This document shows, in pieces, positions 14,744 to 23,158 of a stretch of 29,117 nucleotides of DNA. Origin of the DNA: Omnitrophica bacterium GWA2_41_15 (GTDB lineage Bacteria > Omnitrophota > Gorgyraeia > Gorgyraeales > Gorgyraeaceae); the NCBI GenBank assembly GCA_919902485.1, contig CAKKRB010000027.1, forward strand, positions 1 to 29,117, in the 5' to 3' direction. The notes under the pieces are model-generated. The model saw only the letters and a program-made list of their open reading frames with translations. It had not been told where the DNA came from and made no database searches. A program made the position numbers and the translations under genes. How positions within the stretch are numbered: the stretch's first letter is position 1; every line of letters begins with the position of its first letter.

Positions 14744-15405
14744 TGTATATTATTATTATCGGCGGCGGCAAAGTAGGTTATTTTTTGGCAAAAAGGTTGA
14801 TAGCGGGAAAACACACTGTCAGCATTGTAGACAAAGACAGCCAGCTATGCGAGGGGATATCCTGTGAGTTACCTGCCCTGGTTATTCATGGCGATGGCTG
14901 CGACCCGCGCATTTTGGAACAGGCAGGCATAAAACGCGCAGATGTATTGGCTGCGGTTACCGGCGATGATGAAGACAATCTGATTACCTGCCAGCTGGCC
15001 AAAGAAATATTTAATGTTCAACGCACTGTGGCAAGGGTCAATAATCCTGACAACGAGCACACCTTTTCCAAGCTAAGCATTGATGTGCCTGTTGATTCCA
15101 CTAAGATTATCGCCAAGATTATTGAAGAGGAAGTTTCTTTATCTGATATTGTAAACCTTATGAGTTTTAAGCACGGCAAGCTTTCTATTGTGCGCGTGGA
15201 TCTGCCCCATGATTCACCTGTAATAAATAAACAGATCCAGGACATACAGCTGCCTACTGATTCTGTATTTGTTTCTATTGTGAGAGGCGAAGAGGTAATT
15301 GTTCCAAAAGGCACTACTGTGCTTAAACCAGGGGATGATATTATAGCCCTTACATTAGTCAGCAACGAACCGCAATTGCTAAATGTGCTGATAGGTAAAA
15401 TCTGA
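14743..15405 (+). CDS. potassium-uptake regulatory protein TrkA/KtrA-like (second)
   Basis: 220 residues with the same layout as its neighbour: RCK domain with GGGKVGYFLAKRL at 6-18 and D29, then a TrkA-C domain (about 140-220). The pair diverged from each other but kept both nucleotide motifs, so a hetero-octameric gating ring with TrkH is plausible (inference). The stop overlaps a 36-residue membrane-peptide gene. Confidence 0.9.
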   Translation: MYIIIIGGGKVGYFLAKRLIAGKHTVSIVDKDSQLCEGISCELPALVIHGDGCDPRILEQAGIKRADVLAAVTGDDEDNLITCQLAKEIFNVQRTVARVNNPDNEHTFSKLSIDVPVDSTKIIAKIIEEEVSLSDIVNLMSFKHGKLSIVRVDLPHDSPVINKQIQDIQLPTDSVFVSIVRGEEVIVPKGTTVLKPGDDIIALTLVSNEPQLLNVLIGKI

Positions 15406-15515
15406 TGATAAGCGTAAAATCTTTTTTAAAACCTATTCTCGGGATAGGAACCGAAATTTTATATATTCTGATTATGATGGCTGTGGTATTTTTGATTTGT
15501 TTAGTATTAACTTAA
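15405..15515 (+). CDS. 36-residue single-span membrane peptide
   Basis: ATG 15405 overlaps the preceding TGA (TGATG) and reads 36 codons to TAA 15515. The product starts MISVKSFLKPILGIG and then has one hydrophobic helix (about residues 17-36) with no charged residue after Glu17. There is no known family I can name. Coupled start, position between RCK genes and trkH, and membrane character suggest a small accessory subunit of the potassium transporter, by analogy with KdpF. That role is inference. Confidence 0.6.
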   Translation: MISVKSFLKPILGIGTEILYILIMMAVVFLICLVLT

Positions 15516-15523
15516 ATCGGATC

Positions 15524-15557
15524 CCCTCTCCCATTTATGGGAGAGGGTTAGGGTGAG
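15524..15557. repeat. CCCTCTCCCAT palindrome before trkH
   Basis: CCCTCTCCCAT (15524-15534), TT, ATGGGAGAGGG (15537-15547), then TTAGGGTGAGGG. This resembles a palindromic repeat common in many bacterial genomes. Its GTGAGGGA tail is the only ribosome-binding site for trkH, 5 bases from its ATG. Confidence 0.8.
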
Positions 15558-15562
15558 GGAAC

Positions 15563-17065
15563 ATGATTTTACGTCCTCGCGTAAGCGATATTAAAAACAT
15601 CAGTTATTATTTAGGCAAGGTTATCATCGGCCTTGGCCTTACAATGATCGTGCCGATTGTAATCGGCCTGGGGTTTCAAGAAACAAACCCCACCCTGGAT
15701 TTTTTAATCAGCTTAGCGATAACTTTGCTGATAGGGATAATTTTAACAAGGATATGCCGCACAGAAGAAGATCTGGATTGGATGCAGGGCATGATAGTGG
15801 TTTCTTTATCCTGGCTGGTTGCCATGGCATTAGGAGCGCTTCCTTTATATTTAAGCGGCCATTATAAGTCATATCTGGATGCTTGTTTTGAAACAATGTC
15901 AGTGTTTACCACAACCGGGCTCACTCTAGTTCAGGACCTTGACCATCTATCTTATGCCCATAATCTATGGAGGCACTTAGGTAATTTTATCGGGGGCCAG
16001 GGCATTGCGATTGTTGCCCTGTCTTTTTTTATAAAAGGCACTTCTGGCGCATTTAAGATGTATGTAGGGGAAGGAAGAGACGAAAGACTATTACCGAATG
16101 TTATAAATACAGCAAGGTTTATATGGCTGATAAGCGGCGTATATTTAGTTTTAGGCACGCTTATTTTAGGCATAGTAGGCATGTCAATCGGCATGAAGCC
16201 ATGGAACGCATTTTTTCATAGCGCGTGTATATTTATGGCTGGTTTTGATACTGCTGGTTTTGCCCCGCAGTCGCAAAACATACTTTATTATCACAGCCTG
16301 CTTTTTGAAGCAGTAATTATAGTAATCATGCTTTTGGGCACGTTAAATTTTAACCTGCATTTTCAGATGTGGTTTGGCAACCGCAAAGAGATATGGAAAA
16401 ACATAGAGACAAGGACTCTTTTTTTCACCGTTCTAGTTTTCTCTTTTATTACCGCCGTTGGTTTGAATCAGTTAAAAGTATATCCTGAAGCAATTGCGCT
16501 ATTTAGAAAAGGCTTTTTTCATCTGATATCGGGCCATACCGGCACTGGTTACATGACAATATATGCCAGGCAATTTATTAATGAATGGGGAAACTTGGCG
16601 CTTGTTGGGCTGATTTGCGCAATGGGCTTGGGCGGCTGCGTCTGTTCTACTGCAGGTGGTATAAAGATGCTGCGCATAGGGATTTTTTTTAAGGCATTAA
16701 AGCAGGATATAAAAAGAATAATCCTGCCTGAAAGAGCCGTAGTCAGCCAGATGTTCCATCATATCAAAGATGTATTTTTGCAAGATAGACAAGTGAGGTC
16801 TGCGCTTTTAATTACCTTAGCATATCTGGGCTTATATATGTTAGGCGCTATTATAGGGACTTGGCTTGGATATCCATTCCTGAATTCTTTATTTGAGTCT
16901 ACTTCAGCTGCAGCTAACGTGGGTTTATCCTGCGGCATAACTGATGCTTCTATGCCGGCTGCTTTAAAATTAACGTATATCTTTCAAATGTGGGCAGGGA
17001 GGCTAGAGTTTATGTCGATATTTGTTTTAATAGGATTTTTTCTTGCAGAGATAAAAGGCCGATGA
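15563..17065 (+). CDS. trkH: potassium uptake protein TrkH
   Basis: 500 residues, a polytopic inner-membrane SKT-family channel. Four selectivity-filter-like loops are seen: TTTGL (116-120), AGFDTAGFAP (about 227), SGHTGTGYMT (about 325) and AANVGLSCG (about 455), each with the central Gly. GGCVCSTAGGIK precedes the last third. It works with the two upstream RCK proteins. The stop overlaps the next ATG. Confidence 0.94.
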   Translation: MILRPRVSDIKNISYYLGKVIIGLGLTMIVPIVIGLGFQETNPTLDFLISLAITLLIGIILTRICRTEEDLDWMQGMIVVSLSWLVAMALGALPLYLSGHYKSYLDACFETMSVFTTTGLTLVQDLDHLSYAHNLWRHLGNFIGGQGIAIVALSFFIKGTSGAFKMYVGEGRDERLLPNVINTARFIWLISGVYLVLGTLILGIVGMSIGMKPWNAFFHSACIFMAGFDTAGFAPQSQNILYYHSLLFEAVIIVIMLLGTLNFNLHFQMWFGNRKEIWKNIETRTLFFTVLVFSFITAVGLNQLKVYPEAIALFRKGFFHLISGHTGTGYMTIYARQFINEWGNLALVGLICAMGLGGCVCSTAGGIKMLRIGIFFKALKQDIKRIILPERAVVSQMFHHIKDVFLQDRQVRSALLITLAYLGLYMLGAIIGTWLGYPFLNSLFESTSAAANVGLSCGITDASMPAALKLTYIFQMWAGRLEFMSIFVLIGFFLAEIKGR

Positions 17066-17559
17066 TGAGAAAATTAATTTTTATATCTTTAATTATAGGT
17101 TTTTCGCTCAGCGCTTGCCACTTTCTTTGTTATGCCGAAGATGTCTCAAGCGCGGAGTTGATTAATAATGCCAGGCAATATGACGGTAAAGTGGTTCTGT
17201 ATAAAGGCGAAGTCATAGGCGATATAATGATGCGTAAAGAATTTGTCTGGATAAATGTAAATGATGGCATAAACGCGATAGGTATCTGGTCAAATAAAGA
17301 TTTAGTCAAGGATATTGTTTATACAGGAAATTATAAATCCAGAGGAGATGTGGTAGAAGTAAGAGGGGTTTTCCATCGCGCCTGCCTTGAGCATGGCGGA
17401 GATTTGGATATACATATAGATGAGCTGCGTAAGATTAATAGCGGGGTAGTTATCAAAGAAAAGCCTGATATTGCAAAGAGAAATCAGGCATTTGTGTTAT
17501 TGGGTATATTAGGCCTGGCGCTGCTATTGAGTCAATTAAAAAAGGAGAAGCATAAATGA
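17062..17559 (+). CDS. exported OB-fold-like protein with C-terminal membrane helix
   Basis: About 165 residues from ATG 17062 (or 17065), overlapping trkH by 4 bases. The N-terminal signal sequence ends LSACHFLCYAED; LSAC could be a lipobox. The middle (about 30-125) resembles a tRNA_anti/OB-fold domain (DGKVVLYKGEVIGD, EFVWINVNDGINAIGIW, GDVVEVRGVFHR). A hydrophobic segment and KKEKHK end the chain. It may be an envelope protein linked to potassium uptake; no function is known. Confidence 0.65.
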   Translation: MMRKLIFISLIIGFSLSACHFLCYAEDVSSAELINNARQYDGKVVLYKGEVIGDIMMRKEFVWINVNDGINAIGIWSNKDLVKDIVYTGNYKSRGDVVEVRGVFHRACLEHGGDLDIHIDELRKINSGVVIKEKPDIAKRNQAFVLLGILGLALLLSQLKKEKHK

Positions 17560-17602
17560 ACCCTTCGACAGGCTCAGGGTTCATCCTGAGCGACGAAGGG
17601 TT
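17558..17602. repeat. CTTCGACAGGCTCAGG palindrome between the OB-fold gene and pheS
   Basis: AACCCTTCG (17559-17567) pairs with CGAAGGGTT (17594-17602), enclosing CTCAGG/CCTGAG. It starts on the stop codon of the preceding gene. This is a widely seen bacterial intergenic repeat motif and shares CTTCGAC/CTCAGG with 8373 and 9842. Confidence 0.8.
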
Positions 17603-17622
17603 AAAAGACAAGGAGTCGAAGG

Positions 17623-18639
17623 ATGAAATTTCTGGATAAATTAAAAGAAGTTGAAAAACTTGCCGCAAAAGAAATAACAGATTCTTCTAATGCGGAAGAA
17701 TTGGAAAAGGCCAATATTAAGTATCTTGGCAGAAAAGGCCTTGTTACAGATGCGATCAAGGGCATAAAAAGCGTGCCTAAAAAAGATAAACCAGCAGCAG
17801 GCATGTTTATAAATAAACTGAAACAGAAAATTACGCTTTTGATCAAAGAGAAAGGAAAAAGCTTTAAGACAAAAGACACAGCGCTTTTTGAAAATAACGA
17901 CATAACTCTCCCAGGCATAAAAAGAGAACTTGGGCATATTCATCCTTTGGTGAAGACAACGCAGGAAATAATAGAGATTTTCGGGAAGATGGGTTTTAAA
18001 GCAGTAGAAAGCCCTGAGATAGAAACAGAATATTATAATTTTGAAGCTCTGAATATACCAAAGAACCATCCTTCAAGAGAAACCTTCCATACGTTTTATA
18101 TTGAAAACGGGGATCTCTTAAGGAGCCAGACTTCCACGAGCCAGATACGCGTTATGGAAAAAGAAAAGCCTCCGATACAGGTTATACACGCAGGCAAGGT
18201 TTACAGGCCTGACGCTGTTGACGCGAGCCATTCTTTTATGTTTTATCAGATAGAGGGGTTCATGGTGGATAAAGGTATCCAGTTTAGCGACTTAAAAGGA
18301 GTACTGGGGCGTTTTGCAAAAGAGTATTTTGGAGAAAATGTAAAAATGAGATTCAGACCGCATTTTTTCCCTTTTACAGAGCCGTCAGCTGAAGTTGATA
18401 TAGCCTGTTTCCTATGCCATGGCAAGGGCTGCAGGGTATGTTCGCATAAAGGCTGGCTTGAAGTGCTTGGCTCAGGCATGATTAACCCCAGGGTTTTTGA
18501 ATTTGTAAAAATAGACCCGGCGGTTTACACAGGCTTTGCGTTTGGCATGGGCGTTGATAGAATTTGTATGCTGAAATATGGTATAGATGATATTCGTTTG
18601 TTGTACGAGAACGATGTTAGATTTTTAAAGCAGTTCTGA
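17623..18639 (+). CDS. pheS: phenylalanine-tRNA ligase alpha subunit
   Basis: 338 residues, normal length. An N-terminal coiled-coil tRNA-binding region (about 1-90) precedes the class II catalytic domain: HPLVKTTQEI, LRSQTSTSQIR (motif 2 area), FRPHFFPFTEPSAEVD and a C-terminal GMGVDRICMLKYGIDDIR (motif 3). It pairs with PheT to charge tRNA-Phe. It is separated from pheT by a surface-protein gene, which is unusual. Confidence 0.96.
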   Translation: MKFLDKLKEVEKLAAKEITDSSNAEELEKANIKYLGRKGLVTDAIKGIKSVPKKDKPAAGMFINKLKQKITLLIKEKGKSFKTKDTALFENNDITLPGIKRELGHIHPLVKTTQEIIEIFGKMGFKAVESPEIETEYYNFEALNIPKNHPSRETFHTFYIENGDLLRSQTSTSQIRVMEKEKPPIQVIHAGKVYRPDAVDASHSFMFYQIEGFMVDKGIQFSDLKGVLGRFAKEYFGENVKMRFRPHFFPFTEPSAEVDIACFLCHGKGCRVCSHKGWLEVLGSGMINPRVFEFVKIDPAVYTGFAFGMGVDRICMLKYGIDDIRLLYENDVRFLKQF

Positions 18640-18654
18640 AAACAGGAGGTACGT

Positions 18655-19383
18655 ATGCGCAGGATGTTTAATTTTTTCTATGCTTTTTTACTGGCATTGC
18701 TTGGTATAGGCGCAACGCTTATGGCAGAAGACATTACGCTTACAACGTATTATCCTGCGCCTTATGGGGCATATGATGAACTTTCTACAACAGGCAAGAC
18801 TTGTTTAGCTACTACTTCTGGGAATGTAGGCATTGGCACAACAAATCCCACTGAAAAGCTGGATATGGAAGATGGAAATATTGGAGATGTAAATACAATT
18901 AAAAGTAAGCCCGGGTCCCAGCCTTTAAGATTACAGGCCATGGGGTCATTACTTCTTTCAGCTGATGCTAACAATGACGATGCCACTTCAAGGATTAATT
19001 TCTACATTGATGGAGAGGGAGACGCTTATATGAAGATGACAATTAATGCCACCGGCAACGTCGGCATCGGAACAACCAGCCCGAGCTACAAGCTGGATGT
19101 AGCAGGCGATATTAATACTACAGGCGATGTCCGAAGAAGCGGGGTTGCATATGTAAATCCAGACTATGTTTTTGAGCCAGGGTATAAATTAATGAATATT
19201 GCAGAGGTTAAGAATTATGTTTTAGCGAACAAACATTTGCCAAATATGCCTTCTTCAGAAGAAATCAAAACAAACGGCGTAAAGATATTCGAACAAAACA
19301 GACTTCTTCTTGAAAAATTAGAAGAGGCGTATTTACATATATTCCAGCTGGAAGAAAGAATAGCCAAATTAGAAAGAAGGTAA
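18655..19383 (+). CDS. secreted tail-fibre-like protein between pheS and pheT
   Basis: 242 residues with AGGAGGT before the ATG. Signal peptide (about 1-24), then EDITLTTYYPAPYGAYDEL, two NVGIGTT(N/S)P motifs (near 57 and 138) and a C-terminal part typical of S74-like tail-fibre proteins (NKHLPNMPSSEEI) ending in a leucine-rich coiled coil. Probably a trimeric surface or fibre protein. I recall this N-terminal style as common in Omnitrophota. It lies 2 bases before pheT, so is cotranscribed; target unknown. Confidence 0.75.
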   Translation: MRRMFNFFYAFLLALLGIGATLMAEDITLTTYYPAPYGAYDELSTTGKTCLATTSGNVGIGTTNPTEKLDMEDGNIGDVNTIKSKPGSQPLRLQAMGSLLLSADANNDDATSRINFYIDGEGDAYMKMTINATGNVGIGTTSPSYKLDVAGDINTTGDVRRSGVAYVNPDYVFEPGYKLMNIAEVKNYVLANKHLPNMPSSEEIKTNGVKIFEQNRLLLEKLEEAYLHIFQLEERIAKLERR

Positions 19384-19385
19384 TT

Positions 19386-21443
19386 ATGCGAGTAAGTTTT
19401 GATTGGTTAAAAGATTTTATGGAAGTGAAAATGGATGCAGCCAAGGCCCAGGGTTTTCTTACAATGACAGGCCTTGAGATTACAGCTGTTACTGATATAG
19501 ATGGTGATCATGTAATGGAAATAGAGGTTACGCCTAATAGGCCTGATTGTTTGTCTATATTGGGCATTGCCAGAGAATTGAGCGCAGCGTCAGGAGTTTC
19601 CATAAAACTTCCTGATTCAGTTAAAAAGAATTTCATGAAAAAAGGAAGTTCAAAAGGCAGTGTAAAAATAGAAATCCTGGACAAAAACGCATGCCCGCGT
19701 TATGTAGGCTGTATTATGAAGAATGTAAAAGTCGGGCCTACTCCTAAATGGCTGGTTCAGAGATTGAACGCAATGGGGGTCAGGTCTGTAAATAATATCG
19801 TGGATATAACAAATTACGCGCTTTTCGAATTGGGACAGCCCTTACATGCTTTTGACCTGGATAAACTTGAACAGAAAAGAATCATTGTAAGGCGGGCTAA
19901 AAAAGGAGAAAGCATAGTAACAATTGACGGGGTTAATAGGTCCCTGGACCAAAATATACTTGTTATAGCAGACGGGGTAAGGCCTGTTGCGGTTGCAGGA
20001 ATCATGGGCGGCAAGGATACAGAGATAACAGAGTCTACTAAGAATATTTTGATAGAAAGCGCATGTTTTGATCCCGTAGTTATAAGAAAGGCCTGCAGGC
20101 ACTTATCCCTTGCATCAGAGTCAAGCTACAGATTTGAAAGAGGTGTTGATCAGGGCATGATATTTGCTTCAAGTGCGAGGGCGCAGGAGCTTGTAAAAGA
20201 AATAGCAAGAGGAAGGGTTGTTGGAATGCCTAGCGATGCAGGCGCAAAATTAGAAAAGGAAAAAGAAGTAACCCTGGACCTTAATGAAATACAAAGAATA
20301 CTTGGGATAAAAGTGGCTGCTGAAGATATAAAAGAAATATTTAAAAGATTACATCTCAACCCTGTTAGAAAGAAAGATATGATAACAGTAACAGTGCCTT
20401 CTTACAGGACAGACCTTAACAGGGATATAGACCTGATAGAAGAAGTTGCAAGGCTCTATGGTTATGATAAGGTGCCTTCCAGGCTTCCATTGTTTACGCC
20501 TCATAAGACATATCAGCTGGAAAAGAAAACAGCTTCCATTGAGAACGAGATACGAAAGATTTTATGCAGGCTTGGTTTAAATGAGATTATGACATATGCG
20601 TTAACCAGCGCAGATGCAGTAGAACGCCTTGGAATAACTGCGGAGAATCTTGTGCGCCTAAGAAATCCAATGAGTTCTCAGCAGGAGATCATGAGGCCCA
20701 GCCTTCTGTCAGAGATGCTGGAAACGCTTAACTGGAACCTGAACAGGAAGAACGCTCTTCTTCAGCTTTTTGAGCTGAACAAGGTTTATATTATGAATAA
20801 AGCAACAGGCCAGGCTGAAGAAACAATGCGCCTCTGTATAGGTATGTGCGGGAACAAGCCAGGCAACTGGAAAGAAAAACCAAGGGATATGGATTTCTTT
20901 GATTTAAAAGGCGTCATAGAAATACTATTAGATTCTGTGGGGGTGCGGGATTACAGGATAGAAAAAACACAGCACCCTTCATTAAAGGAAAGCATGTCTG
21001 TGAATATTGTTGTAAACAATAAGCCCTGCGGCGTATTTGGAGAGGTCAAAGAAGATGTGGCAAGAAAATTTGACATAAAAAGAAAGGCTTATGTCGCTGA
21101 AATGCCAATAGATGATTTATTAAGCCTGGCAAACCTTAAAAAAACATTCACAGCCCTTCCGAAATATCCATCTGTTAAAAGGGACATAGCGATTCTTGTA
21201 GATGACGCGATAAACGCCTCAAACATATACAGCGTTATAAAAGAAGAGGCAAGGGGGCTTGTAAGGAGCGTGGATGTTTTTGACCTTTACAAAGGCCAGC
21301 AGATACAGGAAGGCAAGAAGAGCCTTGCCTATACAATAGAATACCGCTCGGACGAAAGAACGCTTAATGACAAAGAGGTAAACGAGCTCCATAAGAAGGT
21401 GCAGGACGCCCTGATGAAGAGGTTAAGCGCCCAAATAAGATAA
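19386..21443 (+). CDS. pheT: phenylalanine-tRNA ligase beta subunit, short form
   Basis: 685 residues; typical PheT is about 800. Domain B1 leads from MTGLEIT straight to EIEVTPNRPDCLSILGIARE, so the inserted OB-type tRNA-binding B2 domain (about 110 residues) is missing. B3/B4 (YVGCIMKNV, GVRSVNNIVDITNY, ELGQPLHAFD), B5 (RTDLNRDIDLIEEVARLYGY) and the C-terminal anticodon-binding FDX-ACB domain (PKYPSVKRDIA) are present. It forms the (alpha-beta)2 enzyme with PheS. Confidence 0.95.
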   Translation: MRVSFDWLKDFMEVKMDAAKAQGFLTMTGLEITAVTDIDGDHVMEIEVTPNRPDCLSILGIARELSAASGVSIKLPDSVKKNFMKKGSSKGSVKIEILDKNACPRYVGCIMKNVKVGPTPKWLVQRLNAMGVRSVNNIVDITNYALFELGQPLHAFDLDKLEQKRIIVRRAKKGESIVTIDGVNRSLDQNILVIADGVRPVAVAGIMGGKDTEITESTKNILIESACFDPVVIRKACRHLSLASESSYRFERGVDQGMIFASSARAQELVKEIARGRVVGMPSDAGAKLEKEKEVTLDLNEIQRILGIKVAAEDIKEIFKRLHLNPVRKKDMITVTVPSYRTDLNRDIDLIEEVARLYGYDKVPSRLPLFTPHKTYQLEKKTASIENEIRKILCRLGLNEIMTYALTSADAVERLGITAENLVRLRNPMSSQQEIMRPSLLSEMLETLNWNLNRKNALLQLFELNKVYIMNKATGQAEETMRLCIGMCGNKPGNWKEKPRDMDFFDLKGVIEILLDSVGVRDYRIEKTQHPSLKESMSVNIVVNNKPCGVFGEVKEDVARKFDIKRKAYVAEMPIDDLLSLANLKKTFTALPKYPSVKRDIAILVDDAINASNIYSVIKEEARGLVRSVDVFDLYKGQQIQEGKKSLAYTIEYRSDERTLNDKEVNELHKKVQDALMKRLSAQIR

Positions 21444-21451
21444 ACCCTAAT

Positions 21452-21494
21452 CGTTAATTCACAAAACAAGTCATACTCGTTTTGTGAATTAACG
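21452..21494 (+). repeat. 43-bp dispersed palindrome, copy 3
   Basis: CGTTAATTCACAAAAC, loop AAGTCATACTC, GTTTTGTGAATTAACG, 8 bases after the pheT stop. Identical to copy 4. With the 6S RNA gene, its promoter and the following hairpin, it accounts for the stretch 21444-21792. Confidence 0.92.
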
Positions 21495-21520
21495 AATTGG
21501 ACATGTGCACCCATGTAAAC

Positions 21521-21549
21521 TTGCATTATTTATTTAGGTGTGTTATACT
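21521..21549 (+). promoter_or_regulatory. sigma70 promoter of the 6S RNA gene
   Basis: TTGCAT (21521-21526), a 17-base spacer and TATACT (21544-21549) place the start near G21556, the expected 5' end of the RNA. Confidence 0.8.
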
Positions 21550-21555
21550 TAAATT

Positions 21556-21742
21556 GTCCCTGCGGTGTACGTGGTGAAATGGGAGTTTTTGAGCCAACAC
21601 CAAATACTAGGGAGCCTGACTTCAGGTGCGGCTGTAGACCCTGGCAATATTACAGGGGAACAATAAACATCTGAGAGGGCGCCCACGTGCTTAATAGGTT
21701 CATTAAGCATCCTTTCACACGGCATATGTGGGGATTTTTTTT
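21556..21742 (+). ncRNA. ssrS: 6S RNA
   Basis: About 187 nt. It fits the 6S layout: a 5' closing strand TCCCTGCGGTGTACGTGG, then GAGCCAACA, a central bubble region, GGGCGCCCACGTGCTTAA with a hairpin (TGCTTAA/TTAAGCA), and a 3' closing strand CACGGCATATGTGGGGA followed by a run of eight T. 6S RNA mimics an open promoter and binds sigma70 RNA polymerase in stationary phase. Its own promoter and a downstream rarA, a recurrent neighbour of ssrS, support the call. It is recognised by motif and context, not by a covariance search. Confidence 0.8.
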
Positions 21743-21745
21743 GGA

Positions 21746-21780
21746 CACCCCGCAGGTGACCGCAGGTCTCCTGCGGGGTG
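21746..21780. repeat. GC-rich hairpin between 6S RNA and rarA
   Basis: CACCCCGCAG (21746-21755) pairs with CTGCGGGGTG (21771-21780). The right arm runs into the GGGGTGG that acts as rarA ribosome-binding site, so the hairpin may modulate rarA translation. Confidence 0.65.
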
Positions 21781-21792
21781 GGGGTGGTTATC

Positions 21793-23109
21793 TTGCCTGA
21801 TTTATTCGAATCCAATAAAAATATTACAGAGAAGAAATATCCTTTGGCTGTCAGGATGAGGCCAAGGAATTTCAAAGAGTTTATCGGCCAGGAACATATC
21901 CTGGGCGAAGGAAAACTTTTAAAGAGGGCAATAGACGCTGACAGGATTACCTCGCTTATCCTTTACGGCCCGCCAGGCACAGGCAAAACCACACTCGCTT
22001 CTCTAATAGCAAATGTCACAAAATCATATTTTCAGGAAATAAACGCTGTTCTGTCCAATGTGCAGGAATTAAAGGATTCTATAAAAGCCGCCAAGGAGCG
22101 GGAAAGGGCCAGCAACAAGAAAACAATACTTTTTATAGACGAGATACACAGGTTTAATAAATCCCAGCAGGATGTCCTGATGCCTGATGTTGAGAAAGGC
22201 AATCCTGTTCTGATAGGCGCCACTGCCCATAATCCGTTTTTTTCTCTTGTTTCTCCTCTCATCTCACGCTCCATGGTCTTTGAGTTAAAGAAATTATCAA
22301 GAGAAAATATAGCCCAGATTTTAAAAAATAGCTTAAAAGACAAAGAACGCGGGTTTGGCAATATGCAGGTTAATATAGATGAAAAAGCCCTCGAGTTTTT
22401 AGGGGAATCCTGCGATGGCGATGCAAGGGTTGCTCTTAATGCGCTTGAAGTGGGGGTACTCACAACAAAGCCTGCCAAGGACGGGACAATAAATTTTACA
22501 CTTAAGCTTGCAGAAGAATCTATACAAAAGAAAGCTATTGGTTATGACAGGGACGAAGACGCTCATTATGACACTATTTCAGCATTTATAAAAAGCATGC
22601 GTGGTTCAGACCCTGATGCGGCGTTATACTGGCTTGCGAAGATGCTTTACGCGGGAGAAGACCCCAGATTTATCGGCCGCAGGATTGTGATATGCGCCAG
22701 CGAAGATGTTGGCAATGCTGATCCGCAGGCGCTTGTAGTCGCAAACGCAGCGTTTCAGATATCAGAATTTGTGGGTATGCCTGAATGCAGGATTCCTCTT
22801 GCCCAGGCAGTCTGCTATATTGCGTGCGCGCCTAAAAGCAATGCCTGCTACCTTGGAATTGATAAGGCAATGAAAGATATAGAGGAGTCGCGAACCATGG
22901 AGGTTCCGAAACATCTCAAGGATGCAAGTTATTCAGGCGCAAAAAAATTAGGTCATGGAGAGGGCTATAAATATAGCCATGACTATAAAAATCATTACGT
23001 AGAGCAGGAATATATCCCTGAAAAAAGAATCTACTATGAGCCAACCGATATCGGCTACGAGAAAAAAATAAAAGAATACCTGGATAAACTACGCAAAATA
23101 CCGCGTTAA
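21793..23109 (+). CDS. rarA: replication-associated recombination protein RarA (MgsA)
   Basis: 438 residues from TTG 21793, which follows GGGGTGG by about 6 bases; GTG 21778 lies inside the hairpin and is less likely. AAA+ clamp-loader-like ATPase: PLAVRMRPRNFKEFIGQEH, Walker A GPPGTGKT at 59-66, Walker B ILFIDEIHRFNKSQQD, and the C-terminal MgsA domain (GSDPDAALYWLAKML, ASEDVGNADP). It acts at stalled forks. The stop codon TAA is part of palindrome copy 4. Confidence 0.94.
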   Translation: MPDLFESNKNITEKKYPLAVRMRPRNFKEFIGQEHILGEGKLLKRAIDADRITSLILYGPPGTGKTTLASLIANVTKSYFQEINAVLSNVQELKDSIKAAKERERASNKKTILFIDEIHRFNKSQQDVLMPDVEKGNPVLIGATAHNPFFSLVSPLISRSMVFELKKLSRENIAQILKNSLKDKERGFGNMQVNIDEKALEFLGESCDGDARVALNALEVGVLTTKPAKDGTINFTLKLAEESIQKKAIGYDRDEDAHYDTISAFIKSMRGSDPDAALYWLAKMLYAGEDPRFIGRRIVICASEDVGNADPQALVVANAAFQISEFVGMPECRIPLAQAVCYIACAPKSNACYLGIDKAMKDIEESRTMEVPKHLKDASYSGAKKLGHGEGYKYSHDYKNHYVEQEYIPEKRIYYEPTDIGYEKKIKEYLDKLRKIPR

Positions 23110-23146
23110 TTCACAAAACAAGTCATACTCGTTTTGTGAATTAACG
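23104..23146 (+). repeat. 43-bp dispersed palindrome, copy 4 (supplies the rarA stop)
   Basis: CGTTAATTCACAAAAC, loop AAGTCATACTC, GTTTTGTGAATTAACG, identical to copy 3. Its CGTTAA provides the last Arg codon and stop of rarA. The right end lies directly before the GGGAGAGG of the next gene. Confidence 0.92.
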
Positions 23147-23158
23147 GGAGAGGTTGAT

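Noticed and set aside
1800..23150. CRISPR array from the repeated 43-bp palindromes
   Set aside because: The copies are dispersed kilobases apart, without regular spacers or cas genes.
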